NCBI GenBank assembly: GCA_024642115.1
Contig: JAHEBU010000008.1
Location: 62,001 to 126,000, forward strand
From: Marivivens sp.
GTDB taxonomy: Bacteria; Pseudomonadota; Alphaproteobacteria; Rhodobacterales; Rhodobacteraceae
Direction: 5' to 3'
DNA: 64,000 nt
Shown: piece by piece, positions 41,307-49,945 of the stretch
Position numbering within the stretch: position 1 is the first letter of the stretch
Layout: each line of letters begins with the position of its first letter
Translations under genes and position numbers: made by a program
The notes under the pieces: generated by a model
What the model saw: the letters and a program-made list of their open reading frames with translations, nothing else
Database searches by the model: none
What the model was told of the DNA's origin: nothing

Positions 41307-41375
41307 CCGCACGGGTTGCCCCGTGCCCCGGATCATGCCACCCTCTGCGGTATTTCGACCGAGGGAGTTTGACGA

Positions 41376-41888
41376 ATGATGAACCGGATCAACGCATTGG
41401 CGGCTGTTGTTGTGATCTCCGCCGGCCCTGCGGCGGCGCAGGATTTTTCCAGCCGATACACAGTGAACGGTCAATACGACCTGATCGTCGATGGCCAGCC
41501 GATGACCGCCTACACCACCTTTGACACCGAAAAGAACCGCAGTTCCGTTGACCGGCACGAGGTCATGGGCAAGGTGTTCTATAATGTCAACGGCAGCATC
41601 CCAAAGCCAGACGGTGATACCAAAACCCTGCTCTCCGTCCAGCTTTGGCCCGATCATGTGTCCGACATCCAGTATCTGAACGACGGCATGTTCGGGGCGG
41701 ATATCGCAGGCGGCACGATGGCGCTGGATGCCCCGCCGCAAATCGGCGAGGACGGCAGCATGGCATTTTCCTTCACCGGCACGCTGGTCGAATTCAAATT
41801 CACGTCCGATGGCGATTTCGCCCCGGTCGAGGGTGGCCGCGTGATCGCGATCAGCGGCAGCTATTCGGGCCAATACCCGACCGAATAG
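41376..41888 (+). CDS. Secreted protein of unknown function
   Basis: 170 residues with a signal peptide (INALAAVVVISAGPAAAQ, cleavage near residue 21) and a beta-rich mature domain (SSRYTVNGQYDLIVDGQ). No cysteine lipobox, no membrane segment. Family not recognised. SD GAGGGAG precedes the ATG; a second ATG follows immediately. Separated from selO by 46 bases. Confidence 0.65.
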   Translation: MMNRINALAAVVVISAGPAAAQDFSSRYTVNGQYDLIVDGQPMTAYTTFDTEKNRSSVDRHEVMGKVFYNVNGSIPKPDGDTKTLLSVQLWPDHVSDIQYLNDGMFGADIAGGTMALDAPPQIGEDGSMAFSFTGTLVEFKFTSDGDFAPVEGGRVIAISGSYSGQYPTE

Positions 41889-41934
41889 TTGGCAGCGGGC
41901 GGCAGGCGGCTTATGTGAGGGGCAGAGGTGCCCG

Positions 41935-43329
41935 ATGACCCTGCATATCCCCTTTGACAACAGCTATGCCCGCCTGCCGGCGCGGATGTTTGCCGCCCTG
42001 CCGCCTACGCCCGTTGCCGCGCCATCGGTGATTGCTGTGAATGACGATCTGGCGCGGCTATTGCACATAGACCCGGATGCCTTGCGGGCCGCACCCGAGG
42101 TGTTGGCAGGCAACGCGGTGCCAGACGGCGCCGCCCCCCTGGCTGCCGCCTATGCAGGCCACCAGTTCGGCAACTGGAACCCGCAACTGGGCGATGGGCG
42201 GGCGATTCTGCTGGGTGAAGTGATCGGGGCCGACGGCATCCGCCGCGATATCCAGCTCAAAGGATCCGGGCCAACGCCGTTTTCTCGCGGGGGCGACGGG
42301 CGGGCCGGGATCGGACCGGTGCTGCGCGAATACCTCGTGTCCGAGGCGATGGCTGCAATGGGCGTGCCCACCACGCGGGCGCTGGCCGCAGCCCTGACAG
42401 GCGAACACATCTACCGCGACGGCCGGGTGCCGGGCGCCGTGCTGACCCGTGTGGCGCAAAGCCATATCCGGGTCGGCACGTTCCAGTTCTTTGCCGCCCG
42501 CGGTGATACCGAGGCCGTGCAGGCCCTCACCGATCACGTCATTTCCCGGCATTATCAGGGCGTTGACGGACCTTCTGGCCTTTTGACGGCCATGATGGAA
42601 CGGCAGGCCGCCCTGATCGCCCAGTGGATGGGCCTGGGGTTCATCCACGGTGTGATGAACACCGACAACATGTCGGTGGCAGGGGAAACCATCGACTATG
42701 GCCCCTGCGCCTTCATGGATGTCTATCACCCTGAAACCGTGTTCAGTTCGATCGACAGCTATGGCCGCTATGCCTATGCGAACCAGCCGCAGATCGCCCT
42801 TTGGAACATCGCGCAGTTCGCAACAGCACTGGTCACAATCATGCCGGACCGGGATGCGCCCATCGACGAATTCACAAATATCATCAATCGCTTCCCGGAC
42901 ATATATCAGGCGGAATGGCTGCGCGTTTTCGGGGCCAAGATCGGGATTGATCCGACCGAGGACGACCGTGGCCTGATCGAACATCTGCTGTCGCGCATGG
43001 CCATCGACGGGGCCGATTTCACCAATGTCTTTGCCACTCTGGGCACGGAAGCCGCCCGCGACCAGTTCACCGACCGCGCCGCCTTTGCCGAATGGGAGGC
43101 GCGGTGGCTAGCAAGATCGCCCGACAAGGCTCTGATGGAAAAGGCAAATCCGCAGGTCATCCCCCGTACGCACCTGATCGAGGCGGCGATTCAGGCAGGC
43201 CAGCGCGGCGACCTCGGCCCGTTCCACCAAATGTTGAAGGCCGTGACGCAACCCTTTGTAGCGTCAGAGTTTTACTCCAAGCCCCCGCTTGAGGATGAAC
43301 GGGTGCTGCGCACCTTTTGTGGCACCTGA
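41935..43329 (+). CDS. selO: Protein adenylyltransferase SelO / YdiU
   Basis: Pseudokinase that transfers AMP to Ser/Thr/Tyr of proteins, linked to redox stress. 464 residues, slightly shorter than E. coli YdiU. Conserved segments: AGHQFGNWNPQLGDGRA (near residue 77), QLKGSGPTPFSRGGDGRA (near 108), REYLVSEAM, and GVMNTDNMSVAGETIDYGP (near 240). The C-terminus is TFCGT, with Cys where animal SelO has selenocysteine. Its last 58 bases overlap the converging DMT gene. Confidence 0.95.
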   Translation: MTLHIPFDNSYARLPARMFAALPPTPVAAPSVIAVNDDLARLLHIDPDALRAAPEVLAGNAVPDGAAPLAAAYAGHQFGNWNPQLGDGRAILLGEVIGADGIRRDIQLKGSGPTPFSRGGDGRAGIGPVLREYLVSEAMAAMGVPTTRALAAALTGEHIYRDGRVPGAVLTRVAQSHIRVGTFQFFAARGDTEAVQALTDHVISRHYQGVDGPSGLLTAMMERQAALIAQWMGLGFIHGVMNTDNMSVAGETIDYGPCAFMDVYHPETVFSSIDSYGRYAYANQPQIALWNIAQFATALVTIMPDRDAPIDEFTNIINRFPDIYQAEWLRVFGAKIGIDPTEDDRGLIEHLLSRMAIDGADFTNVFATLGTEAARDQFTDRAAFAEWEARWLARSPDKALMEKANPQVIPRTHLIEAAIQAGQRGDLGPFHQMLKAVTQPFVASEFYSKPPLEDERVLRTFCGT

Positions 43330-44201
43330 CGGTTGATCAGCAGAATACCCGCTGCCACCAGCACGAGCGAGACCAGGATAGACGGCGTGATCGCCTCGCC
43401 CAATAGCGCCCAGCCCAGCAAAACGCTGAAAACAGGCGATAAAAAGCTGAAAGAAGCAACGCCAGAGGCCGGATAGATCGACAAGAGCCAGAGCCAAAAC
43501 ATAAACCCGGCGCTGACCACCACCACGATCTGAAACGCAAGGCCCGCAAAGTGGATCCATTGCGGATCGCGGACCAGATCCCCAAACCAGAACGACGCCA
43601 GGATCAGGATCGGGGCGGACACAGCCACCTGACAAAAAAGCTGCATTTCCGGCCTGTTGCGTGACAAAGGTGAAGCTTTTGCCATCAGGACTGTAACCGC
43701 CCAGCCCAGAGCGGCCCCCAAGGCGGCCAGATCGCCCCACAGGCTGCCATGCCCCGACGGATCCCGCGTCAGCATGGCGAATGCAACCCCGGCCACGGCC
43801 AGCGCGAGCCCCAGCGCCTTGCGCCCGGTGATCCGGTCGTTGGGCAGGACCACATGGGCGATCAAGGCCAGCCAGACCGGCATGGAATAAAAGATGACAC
43901 TAGTCCGGCCCACGGTCGTCAGGTCCAAGGCCACGAAAAGACACAGGAATTCCAGCGCAAAGACCGCTCCGGTCACGACACCAGCCACCAACGTTCCTGA
44001 CGCCAGCCGCACCGGAATGCCCCGCCATTTCAGCCAGACCCACAGGCACACAACCGCCCCCGCCGACCGCAATCCGGCAAAGAACACCGGCTGCAAGCCG
44101 CCGTTGGTGACCTTGATGACGACCTGATTGAAGGCAAGGAGAAGGGCGAACCCGGTCAGGGCAACCGCGCCAAACGTGTCGATGTGATCCTTGCGGTCCA
44201 T
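43272..44201 (-). CDS. DMT/EamA-family transporter
   Basis: 309-residue ten-helix drug/metabolite exporter of the EamA type. Two homologous halves are visible: first half from FGAVALTGFALLLAFNQVV with RSAGAVVCLWVWL, second from DLAALGAALGWAVTVLMAKA to the terminal helix LVLVAAGILLIN. The substrate is not predictable. Its final 20 codons (RQVPQKVRSTRSSSSGG) are encoded opposite the end of selO, so the two genes overlap by 58 bases tail to tail. Stop of the DMT gene may be a late extension. Confidence 0.88.
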   Translation of the reverse strand: MDRKDHIDTFGAVALTGFALLLAFNQVVIKVTNGGLQPVFFAGLRSAGAVVCLWVWLKWRGIPVRLASGTLVAGVVTGAVFALEFLCLFVALDLTTVGRTSVIFYSMPVWLALIAHVVLPNDRITGRKALGLALAVAGVAFAMLTRDPSGHGSLWGDLAALGAALGWAVTVLMAKASPLSRNRPEMQLFCQVAVSAPILILASFWFGDLVRDPQWIHFAGLAFQIVVVVSAGFMFWLWLLSIYPASGVASFSFLSPVFSVLLGWALLGEAITPSILVSLVLVAAGILLINRQVPQKVRSTRSSSSGGLE

Positions 44202-44252
44202 CGGGCCAGCTAGGGCATCAGGTCCTCAGGTGTCAATCCGGGGCGGCACAAG

Positions 44253-44296
44253 CCGTACACCTGCCGTACACCTGCCGTACAGACGCTGTACAGACA
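44253..44296. repeat. Four-unit 11-base tandem array
   Basis: CCGTACACCTG at 44253 and 44264, CCGTACAGACG at 44275 and CTGTACAGACA at 44286. GTACA recurs every 11 bases, about one helical turn. It lies in the gap upstream of the DMT gene (start 44201, minus strand). Confidence 0.85.
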
Positions 44297-44322
44297 CTCG
44301 GGCCGCAATGGTCCAAAGCCCC

Positions 44323-44360
44323 GCTTTCGCTTCACCTTGCAATAACAACTCTCGGGGGGG
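44323..44360 (-). repeat. Dispersed intergenic repeat, copy C
   Basis: Minus strand has a C-run, GAGAGTTGTTATTG, then CAAGGTGAAGCGAAAGC. It shares order and bases with copies at 5409 and 25791. Confidence 0.55.
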
Positions 44361-44373
44361 AGTCCCGAACGGA

Positions 44374-44396
44374 CGGGGGGGCAGACAGCCCCCCCG
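44374..44396. terminator. GC hairpin after the periplasmic cyclophilin gene
   Basis: CGGGGGGG (44374-44381), loop CAGACAG, CCCCCCCG (44389-44396): a perfect 8-bp stem 10 bases beyond the stop of the minus-strand gene at 44407. No T-tract. Confidence 0.5.
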
Positions 44397-44406
44397 CGCC
44401 AGTCGA

Positions 44407-44952
44407 TCACTCGACGACGGTCACCGTGGTCATGACGTCCTGCGGGGCGGGGACGGTGCCGCCCTGCCCTTCGCCGCGCTTGATCGCGTCGACGACATCC
44501 ATGCCTTCGGTGACTTCGCCGACGACTGTGTAAAGATTGTCCAACGAGGGATAACGGCTAAACATGATAAAGAACTGGCTGTTGGCCGAATCCGGGCTTT
44601 GCGACCGGGCCATCCCGACGGTGCCACGGGTAAAGCGGTGGTCGGAAAACTCGGCCGGCAGGTCCGGCAGGGTCGATCCGCCCATACCCGCCATCGACAG
44701 ATCACCGCCAACCTTGCCGAATTCCACGTCGCCAGTCTGCGCCATGAAGCCGTCGATCACGCGGTGGAACACCACGCCGTCGTAGGCGCCGGATTTGGCA
44801 AGCTCGATCAGGCGCGCCGCGTGTTGCGGGGCGAGGTCGTCGGCCAGATGAATCACGATGGTCCCGTTGGCCTGACCCGACACCTCGATCTTGAGGTCGG
44901 TGGCAAGGGCGGGGCTGGCAAGGACCGCCAGCAGGGCTGTGACCTTATACAT
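44407..44952 (-). CDS. Periplasmic peptidyl-prolyl cis-trans isomerase (cyclophilin)
   Basis: 181 residues. An N-terminal signal peptide (VTALLAVLASPALAT, cleavage near residue 18) sends it to the periplasm. The cyclophilin core has [16 protein letters not shown] (near 61), ANSQFFIMF (near 122) and a TVVGEVTEGMDVVD segment; the Arg in FHRV and the QFFI Phe are active-site residues. Assists folding of exported proteins. It overlaps the cytoplasmic cyclophilin gene by 8 bases, so the two are co-transcribed. Confidence 0.93.
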   Translation of the reverse strand: MYKVTALLAVLASPALATDLKIEVSGQANGTIVIHLADDLAPQHAARLIELAKSGAYDGVVFHRVIDGFMAQTGDVEFGKVGGDLSMAGMGGSTLPDLPAEFSDHRFTRGTVGMARSQSPDSANSQFFIMFSRYPSLDNLYTVVGEVTEGMDVVDAIKRGEGQGGTVPAPQDVMTTVTVVE

Positions 44953-45451
44953 CGGCAGCCACCCGCACGGTGATCATCCGGTCCGGGTTCATCGGCGGTT
45001 CACCCTTGGCGATCTTGTCCACGTGTTCCATCCCGGAAATCACATGGCCATAGACCGTGTATTGCCCGTTCAGGAAATCGTTGTCCTTGAAGTTGATGAA
45101 GAACTGCGAATTGGCTGAATTGGGGTTGGACGACCGGGCGGCCCCGATGGACCCCCGCGCATGGGGCAGCTTGGAAAATTCGGCCGGAAGGTCAGGCAGG
45201 TCCGACCCACCGGTGCCTGCCCGGCGCAGGTTGAACCCGTCCTCCATGTCGCCATGTTCCACATCGCCCGTCTGGGCCATGAAGCCGTCGATCACGCGGT
45301 GAAAGCAGACGTTGTCATAGGCCCCGGCGCGGGCCAGTTCCTTCATCCGGGCGGTATGCTTGGGCGCCACGTCGGGCAGCAGCGCAATCGTCACCGGCCC
45401 GTCCTTGAGCGTGAGGATGATCGTGTTTTCGGGGTCTTTGATCTCGGCCAC
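44945..45451 (-). CDS. ppiB: Cytoplasmic peptidyl-prolyl cis-trans isomerase (cyclophilin)
   Basis: 168 residues without a signal peptide. Core motifs [26 protein letters not shown] and [16 protein letters not shown] match its neighbour. The start is GTG at 45451 ([10 protein letters not shown]), with AAAGGAG 7 bases ahead; the ORF extends to 45571 but this would enter the pgk promoter. A paralog pair (cytoplasmic plus periplasmic) produced by duplication is likely. Confidence 0.93.
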   Translation of the reverse strand: MAEIKDPENTIILTLKDGPVTIALLPDVAPKHTARMKELARAGAYDNVCFHRVIDGFMAQTGDVEHGDMEDGFNLRRAGTGGSDLPDLPAEFSKLPHARGSIGAARSSNPNSANSQFFINFKDNDFLNGQYTVYGHVISGMEHVDKIAKGEPPMNPDRMITVRVAADV

Positions 45452-45523
45452 GGGCCTCTCCTTTTGATCTGGAACTTGCGCAATCACATAAGGCCAAGTG
45501 CCGCCAAAGCCAAGGGATCGTGC

Positions 45524-45551
45524 TTGACCCTGCGAACCTGCGGAGTATCCA
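45524..45551 (+). promoter_or_regulatory. Candidate promoter of pgk
   Basis: TTGACC (45524-45529), 16 bases, TATCCA (45546-45551), 32 bases ahead of the pgk ATG. The -10 is imperfect. Confidence 0.4.
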
Positions 45552-45582
45552 AGCGCATACCCTGACAACATCGGAGACGGGC

Positions 45583-46758
45583 ATGGGCTGGAAAACGCTG
45601 GACGACATGGACCTTCGGGGCAAACGGGTCCTGACCCGTGTGGACATCAACGTGCCGATGGAAGGTGGCGTTGTCACCGACACCACCCGCATCGACCGGA
45701 TCGTGCCCACCGTTCGCGATATTCTGGCCAAGGGCGGCACGCCGATCCTGCTGGCCCACTTTGGCCGCCCAAAGGGCAAGCCAAACCCTGACATGTCCCT
45801 GCGGCTGGTCCAACCCGCGCTGGAACAGGCGCTGGGGCGGTCGGTCGTGTTCATGGAACGCCCGTCGCGCGCCGATATCGACGCCCTGCCGATGGACAGC
45901 GTGGTGTTGTGCGAAAACACCCGGTTTTCGGACATGGAAGAGGCGAACGATCCCAAGATGGCGCAGTTTCTGGCGTCTTTGGGCGATGTTTATTGCAACG
46001 ACGCCTTTTCCGCAGCCCATCGCGCCCATGCCTCGACCGAAGGCGTCGCCCACCTGTTGCCGTCCTGCGCGGGCCGTCTGATGGCCGAAGAACTGGGCGC
46101 GCTTGAGGCTGCCTTGGGCAAGCCCAAGCGCCCGGTCGTCGCCTTGGTCGGCGGGGCCAAGGTATCGACCAAGCTCGACCTGTTGGGCAATCTGGTGGGC
46201 AAGGTCGATCATCTGGTGATCGGCGGCGGGATGGCCAACACGTTTCTGGCCGCCCAAGGCGTGCATGTGGGCAAATCGCTATGCGAACACGATCTGGCCC
46301 CGACAGCACTGGATATTCTGGCCAAGGCAAAGGCGGCGGGCTGCGAAATCATCCTGCCCCGCGACATCGTGGTCGCGTGGGAGTTCAAGGCAGGCGCGGA
46401 ATGTCAGACCCTGCCACCCGACGAATGCCCCCATGACGCGATGATTCTGGATGCCGGTCCCGAAACCGTGGCCTATATCGGCAAGGTGCTAGAGCGGGCC
46501 AAGACCTTGATCTGGAACGGCCCCTTGGGCGCGTTCGAGATCGAACCCTTTGACGCCGCCACCAACGCCGCCGCCCGCACCGCCGCCCGCCTGACCCGCG
46601 AGGGCAAGCTGATTTCGGTTGCTGGCGGGGGCGATACTGTCTCGGCGCTCAATCAGGCGGGGGTCGCGGACGATTTCACCTATATTTCGACCGCAGGCGG
46701 CGCGTTTCTGGAGTGGATGGAGGGCAAGATCCTGCCCGGAGTTGCCGCGCTTGGCTGA
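45583..46758 (+). CDS. pgk: Phosphoglycerate kinase
   Basis: Transfers phosphate between 1,3-bisphosphoglycerate and ADP in glycolysis and gluconeogenesis. 391 residues, normal for the family. N-terminal sugar-binding motif [15 protein letters not shown] (RVDxNVP, near residue 14); [11 protein letters not shown] near 60; substrate region [10 protein letters not shown] near 145; nucleotide site [13 protein letters not shown] near 188; GGGDTVSAL near 345. SD GGAGACG before ATG at 45583. It converges on the tannase-like gene, leaving 2 bases between stops. Confidence 0.96.
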   Translation: MGWKTLDDMDLRGKRVLTRVDINVPMEGGVVTDTTRIDRIVPTVRDILAKGGTPILLAHFGRPKGKPNPDMSLRLVQPALEQALGRSVVFMERPSRADIDALPMDSVVLCENTRFSDMEEANDPKMAQFLASLGDVYCNDAFSAAHRAHASTEGVAHLLPSCAGRLMAEELGALEAALGKPKRPVVALVGGAKVSTKLDLLGNLVGKVDHLVIGGGMANTFLAAQGVHVGKSLCEHDLAPTALDILAKAKAAGCEIILPRDIVVAWEFKAGAECQTLPPDECPHDAMILDAGPETVAYIGKVLERAKTLIWNGPLGAFEIEPFDAATNAAARTAARLTREGKLISVAGGGDTVSALNQAGVADDFTYISTAGGAFLEWMEGKILPGVAALG

Positions 46759-46760
46759 CG

Positions 46761-48284
46761 TCAGGCCTTGGTCGTGACCTGACCGATCCAGTCGATGAAC
46801 TTTTCGGCGTCCAGATTGGCGCCGTGGCCTGCGTCCCAGTAAATGCGCGTTGACACCGTGTCGCCCAACCCCCGGGCGGCGGCATCGAGGTTGCCCACGA
46901 TCGTCAGCGCGGTATCGGTGTCCTTGGCCCCCACCCGGAACCACCAGTTGCGCGCCCGCCCCTTGTTCCCTTCGATCAGGGCGGCCATCGGGTTCATCAG
47001 CGCCACGACGGTCTGTTCCTCGGATGACAATGCCGCCTCGGGGTTGCCGGTCGCCTTGCGCAGGGAAATGTCCGTGAAATGGCGGGCGGCGGTTGTGCCG
47101 GCGCCAAACAGGCTGTTTTCGCCCGACGACAGGTCCAGCGCGTCAAAGGCCGGGACGGATTTCTTGCGCGGCCCGACATGGGCGAGGAAAGCCGCCCAGT
47201 CAAAATCGGCGGTGTCGCTGGCCCAACCGATCTGGGGATTGGCGGCTAGATAGGCGGCGCGGTCAGCCTCGGGCAGCGCATAGATATGGGCCGTCGCCTC
47301 GGGGATTAGCCAGGTTTGCAAAAGGTGCGCGGGATAGGTGTCGGTGGTCAGCGGACCGTCCTCCTTTGAAATCATGAGCCGCAGGCTGTCCTGATAGACC
47401 GGGAACCCGGCGGCCAGTTCGGACGACAGCGCCGCATCCGGCGTTCCATCGGTCATCGGGTTGCCGCCCCAGTTCCATTCATAGGCCATGTCGGCATGGT
47501 CCAGATCGGTGATCGGGCACCAGGCCCCGGTGGCAAAGATGCTGTCCGACGTGTCTGCCGCCCCCAGCGCCTTGAGATAGGATTGGTATTCGGGCCGGTC
47601 CCCCGTCGCCCCCAGAAGGACCGACAACGCCCCGCCCGCCGAGGTGCCGGAGGATACGATCCGTTCCGTGTTTCCGGGCACGAGCGCGGCGTTCAGGCGC
47701 AGCCAGCGCACCGCAGCCTTGAGATCGACAATGGCCGCCGGTGCCACCCCGTAATAGGTGCCCGACGCGTCCTGCAATGTCCGGCCGCGCACGCCGGGTT
47801 CAACCACCACATAGCCCGCCGCAAGCGCCAGTTTGGCGTTCGAAACCTGCGCGCCCTCGGCGATCATCGCGGCAGAACCGCTGGGCGCTTCGGCAGTACC
47901 AGGCGGGGGGGCCATGATCTGGGCGTCGTCGATCCCCGATGCTGTGGCCACCGACGAAGGCATGTAGCCGCCGACCCCATTGGCCAACAGGATCGGGGCG
48001 GCACTGGCGTCGATCTTTTGCCCGTTTATCTCGGTCGGGACCGAGATGTTGAGCGACTGATAGGCCACATCGACCGGGCGGGCGACGTAAGGGATCGCCT
48101 TGTAGAACCGGTATTTCACCATCACCTCGCCCGCCGATGTGGGGACGGCGACGGTGAGGTCCTGATACCCGGTTGCGGGGTCAAAGGTCAGTGGCAGGTC
48201 CTCGACCGTCTGCGCGCCAAGGTGGGTCGCAGGCATCAAAGCTGCGGCAAGGCCAAGGCGAAGTGTCATACGGCGCGTGAACAT
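46761..48284 (-). CDS. Secreted alpha/beta hydrolase, subtype B tannase-like
   Basis: 507 residues. Signal MFTRRMTLRLGLAAALMPA with RR followed by hydrophobic residues may be a Tat or Sec signal, cleavage near AQ at residue 25. The catalytic Ser sits in GTSAGGALSVLLGA (near residue 190), the pattern of subtype B tannases. Other markers: GVGGYMPSSVATASGIDDAQ and the late WDAGHGANLD, which could carry the catalytic His. Hydrolysis of tannin-like or feruloyl esters is inferred; real substrate unknown. An ATG at 48269 is an alternative start. Flanked by two glycolytic genes. Confidence 0.8.
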   Translation of the reverse strand: MFTRRMTLRLGLAAALMPATHLGAQTVEDLPLTFDPATGYQDLTVAVPTSAGEVMVKYRFYKAIPYVARPVDVAYQSLNISVPTEINGQKIDASAAPILLANGVGGYMPSSVATASGIDDAQIMAPPPGTAEAPSGSAAMIAEGAQVSNAKLALAAGYVVVEPGVRGRTLQDASGTYYGVAPAAIVDLKAAVRWLRLNAALVPGNTERIVSSGTSAGGALSVLLGATGDRPEYQSYLKALGAADTSDSIFATGAWCPITDLDHADMAYEWNWGGNPMTDGTPDAALSSELAAGFPVYQDSLRLMISKEDGPLTTDTYPAHLLQTWLIPEATAHIYALPEADRAAYLAANPQIGWASDTADFDWAAFLAHVGPRKKSVPAFDALDLSSGENSLFGAGTTAARHFTDISLRKATGNPEAALSSEEQTVVALMNPMAALIEGNKGRARNWWFRVGAKDTDTALTIVGNLDAAARGLGDTVSTRIYWDAGHGANLDAEKFIDWIGQVTTKA

Positions 48285-48377
48285 CAGGTCTTTCCAGATC
48301 AGGGGCATTACAGGTCTTGAACGTCCGAAACCGGATTTCCGTTGCCGGAAACAGCGCTTTCGGCGTGGCGAGAGGTC

Positions 48378-48389
48378 GTTAGCGCAACC
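48378..48389. promoter_or_regulatory. Possible LacI-type half-palindrome upstream of fba
   Basis: GTTAGCGCAACC has the left half GTTAGC|GC of the edd operator intact and a right half matching 4 of 6 bases. It lies 76 bases before the aldolase ATG. Could be read by the same LacI-family regulator. Confidence 0.35.
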
Positions 48390-48464
48390 ACTATTGCGCA
48401 TTTCGGTCCGGACGACCAAACCTTTCGACCAACGACCAGACACTTGTCCTTGAGGAGCAATCCG

Positions 48465-49394
48465 ATGCGCACGACCAAGACCGTTCAGAAAATCCTGTCC
48501 ATGTACGAAGGGGAAAATCCCGGCGTGAAGGCCAAGTTGGCCGCCATGCTGATGGAAGGCAAGCTGGGCGGCACGGGCAAGATGATCATTCTGCCCGTCG
48601 ATCAGGGGTTCGAACATGGCCCCGCCCGGTCGTTTGCTGCCAACCCTGCCGGATACGACCCCCATTACCACTATCAACTGGCCATCGACGCGGGCTTGAG
48701 CGCCTATGCGGCACCGCTTGGTCCGCTTGAGGCCGGGGCGGATACATTCGCCGGGCAGATCCCCACGATCCTGAAGGTCAACAGCGCCAATTCGCTGATG
48801 TCTGGCACCGCCGGAAAGAACCAGGCGGTTACGGCGTCTGTCGACGATGCGCTGCGGCTGGGCTGCGCGGCCATCGGATTCACCATTTATCCGGGGTCGG
48901 ACATGGCTTTGGACATGTTCGAAGAAATCGTCGAGATGCGCAAGGAGGCCGCCGCCAAGGGCGTCGCTACCGTGATCTGGTCCTATCCGCGCGGCGAGGC
49001 CGTGACCAAGGACGGCGAAACGGCCATCGACGTGGCCGCCTATGCCGCCCATATCGCCGCCCTGCTGGGCGCCCATATCATCAAGATCAAGCTGAGCACC
49101 GATCACCTGATGCTGCCCGAGGCCAAGAAGGTCTATGAAGAGCGCAAGATCGACGTGGCAACGCAGGCCGCCCGGGTCAAGCATTGCGTGGACGCCTGCT
49201 TTGCCGGGCGACGGATAGTCGTGTTTTCGGGTGGGGCGGCCAAGGGGGCCGACGCTGTTTATGACGATGCCCGCGCCATCCGCGACGGCGGCGGCAACGG
49301 GTCGATCATCGGGCGCAATTCGTTCCAGCGCCCGCGCGAAGAGGCGCTGGCGATGCTGGCCAAGCTGGTGGACATCTATAAGGGAAAGGCCTGA
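48465..49394 (+). CDS. fbaB: Class I fructose-bisphosphate aldolase (DhnA/FbaB type)
   Basis: Schiff-base aldolase of 309 residues in the archaeal-type class I family. Motifs: MIILPVDQGFEHGPARSF (near residue 44), IPTILKVNSANSL (with a conserved Lys), ATVIWSYPRGEAV, the active-site Lys region HIIKIKLSTDHL (near 205), and RRIVVFSGGAAKGAD. The frame extends upstream to 48342, but ATG at 48465 with GAGGAG 7 bases ahead is the clear start. Divergent from the tannase-like gene across 180 bases. Confidence 0.92.
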   Translation: MRTTKTVQKILSMYEGENPGVKAKLAAMLMEGKLGGTGKMIILPVDQGFEHGPARSFAANPAGYDPHYHYQLAIDAGLSAYAAPLGPLEAGADTFAGQIPTILKVNSANSLMSGTAGKNQAVTASVDDALRLGCAAIGFTIYPGSDMALDMFEEIVEMRKEAAAKGVATVIWSYPRGEAVTKDGETAIDVAAYAAHIAALLGAHIIKIKLSTDHLMLPEAKKVYEERKIDVATQAARVKHCVDACFAGRRIVVFSGGAAKGADAVYDDARAIRDGGGNGSIIGRNSFQRPREEALAMLAKLVDIYKGKA

Positions 49395-49500
49395 TTTATC
49401 AGGTCATCCCACCCATTTGCCGACGATTTGGGATTCACAATTCGATTCGAATGTGCGATTCTTCCTCAAATGCCCCGACAGAGGGCGATGAGGCAGGCAG

Positions 49501-49800
49501 ATGATCCGTAGTTCCCGACCCGCGATGGCCACCCTTTTGTATTTCATGGGCGCGATCATGCTGGGCGTCTATTTCACCTTTGCGGCCGTTCAGGGCGACT
49601 ATGGCGTCTTCAAGCGGGCCGAGATCAAGGCGGAGAGTCGCGATCTGACGGTCGAGCTGGCCTCGCTGAATGCCGATGTGGACCGGATGGAAAATCTGAC
49701 CCGGCGCCTGTCGGATACCTATCTGGATCTGGACCTGTTGGATCAGCAGGCCCGCGACGTTCTGGGGATGGTTCGGGCGGACGAGATCATCATCCGCTGA
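49501..49800 (+). CDS. ftsB: Septum formation initiator protein FtsB/DivIC
   Basis: 99-residue divisome component. A single N-terminal membrane helix (LLYFMGAIMLGVYFTFAAVQG) is followed by a coiled-coil (IKAESRDLTVELASLNADVDRMENLTRR) and a short C-terminal region LLDQQARDVLGMV that matches the FtsB family pattern. It normally bridges FtsL and FtsQ at the division site. Located between fba and the pdh operon, as in other Rhodobacteraceae. ATG at 49501. Confidence 0.9.
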   Translation: MIRSSRPAMATLLYFMGAIMLGVYFTFAAVQGDYGVFKRAEIKAESRDLTVELASLNADVDRMENLTRRLSDTYLDLDLLDQQARDVLGMVRADEIIIR

Positions 49801-49801
49801 A

Positions 49802-49819
49802 GCGTTCACGTTTGAACGC
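49802..49819. terminator. Short hairpin after ftsB
   Basis: GCGTTCA-CGTT-TGAACGC: a perfect 7-bp stem beginning 2 bases after the ftsB stop. No T-tract follows directly. Confidence 0.45.
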
Positions 49820-49945
49820 CGAGTAACCATCTGTAATACAACGTAAATCTGAAAGATTTGTTTTTGCGCGCCTCCTCGCGCCGCCTCTTGTTCCGTGGTC
49901 GGCTTGCGGTAGGCTGACCGCCAGGATTGCAGGGGAGTCGGGCAG

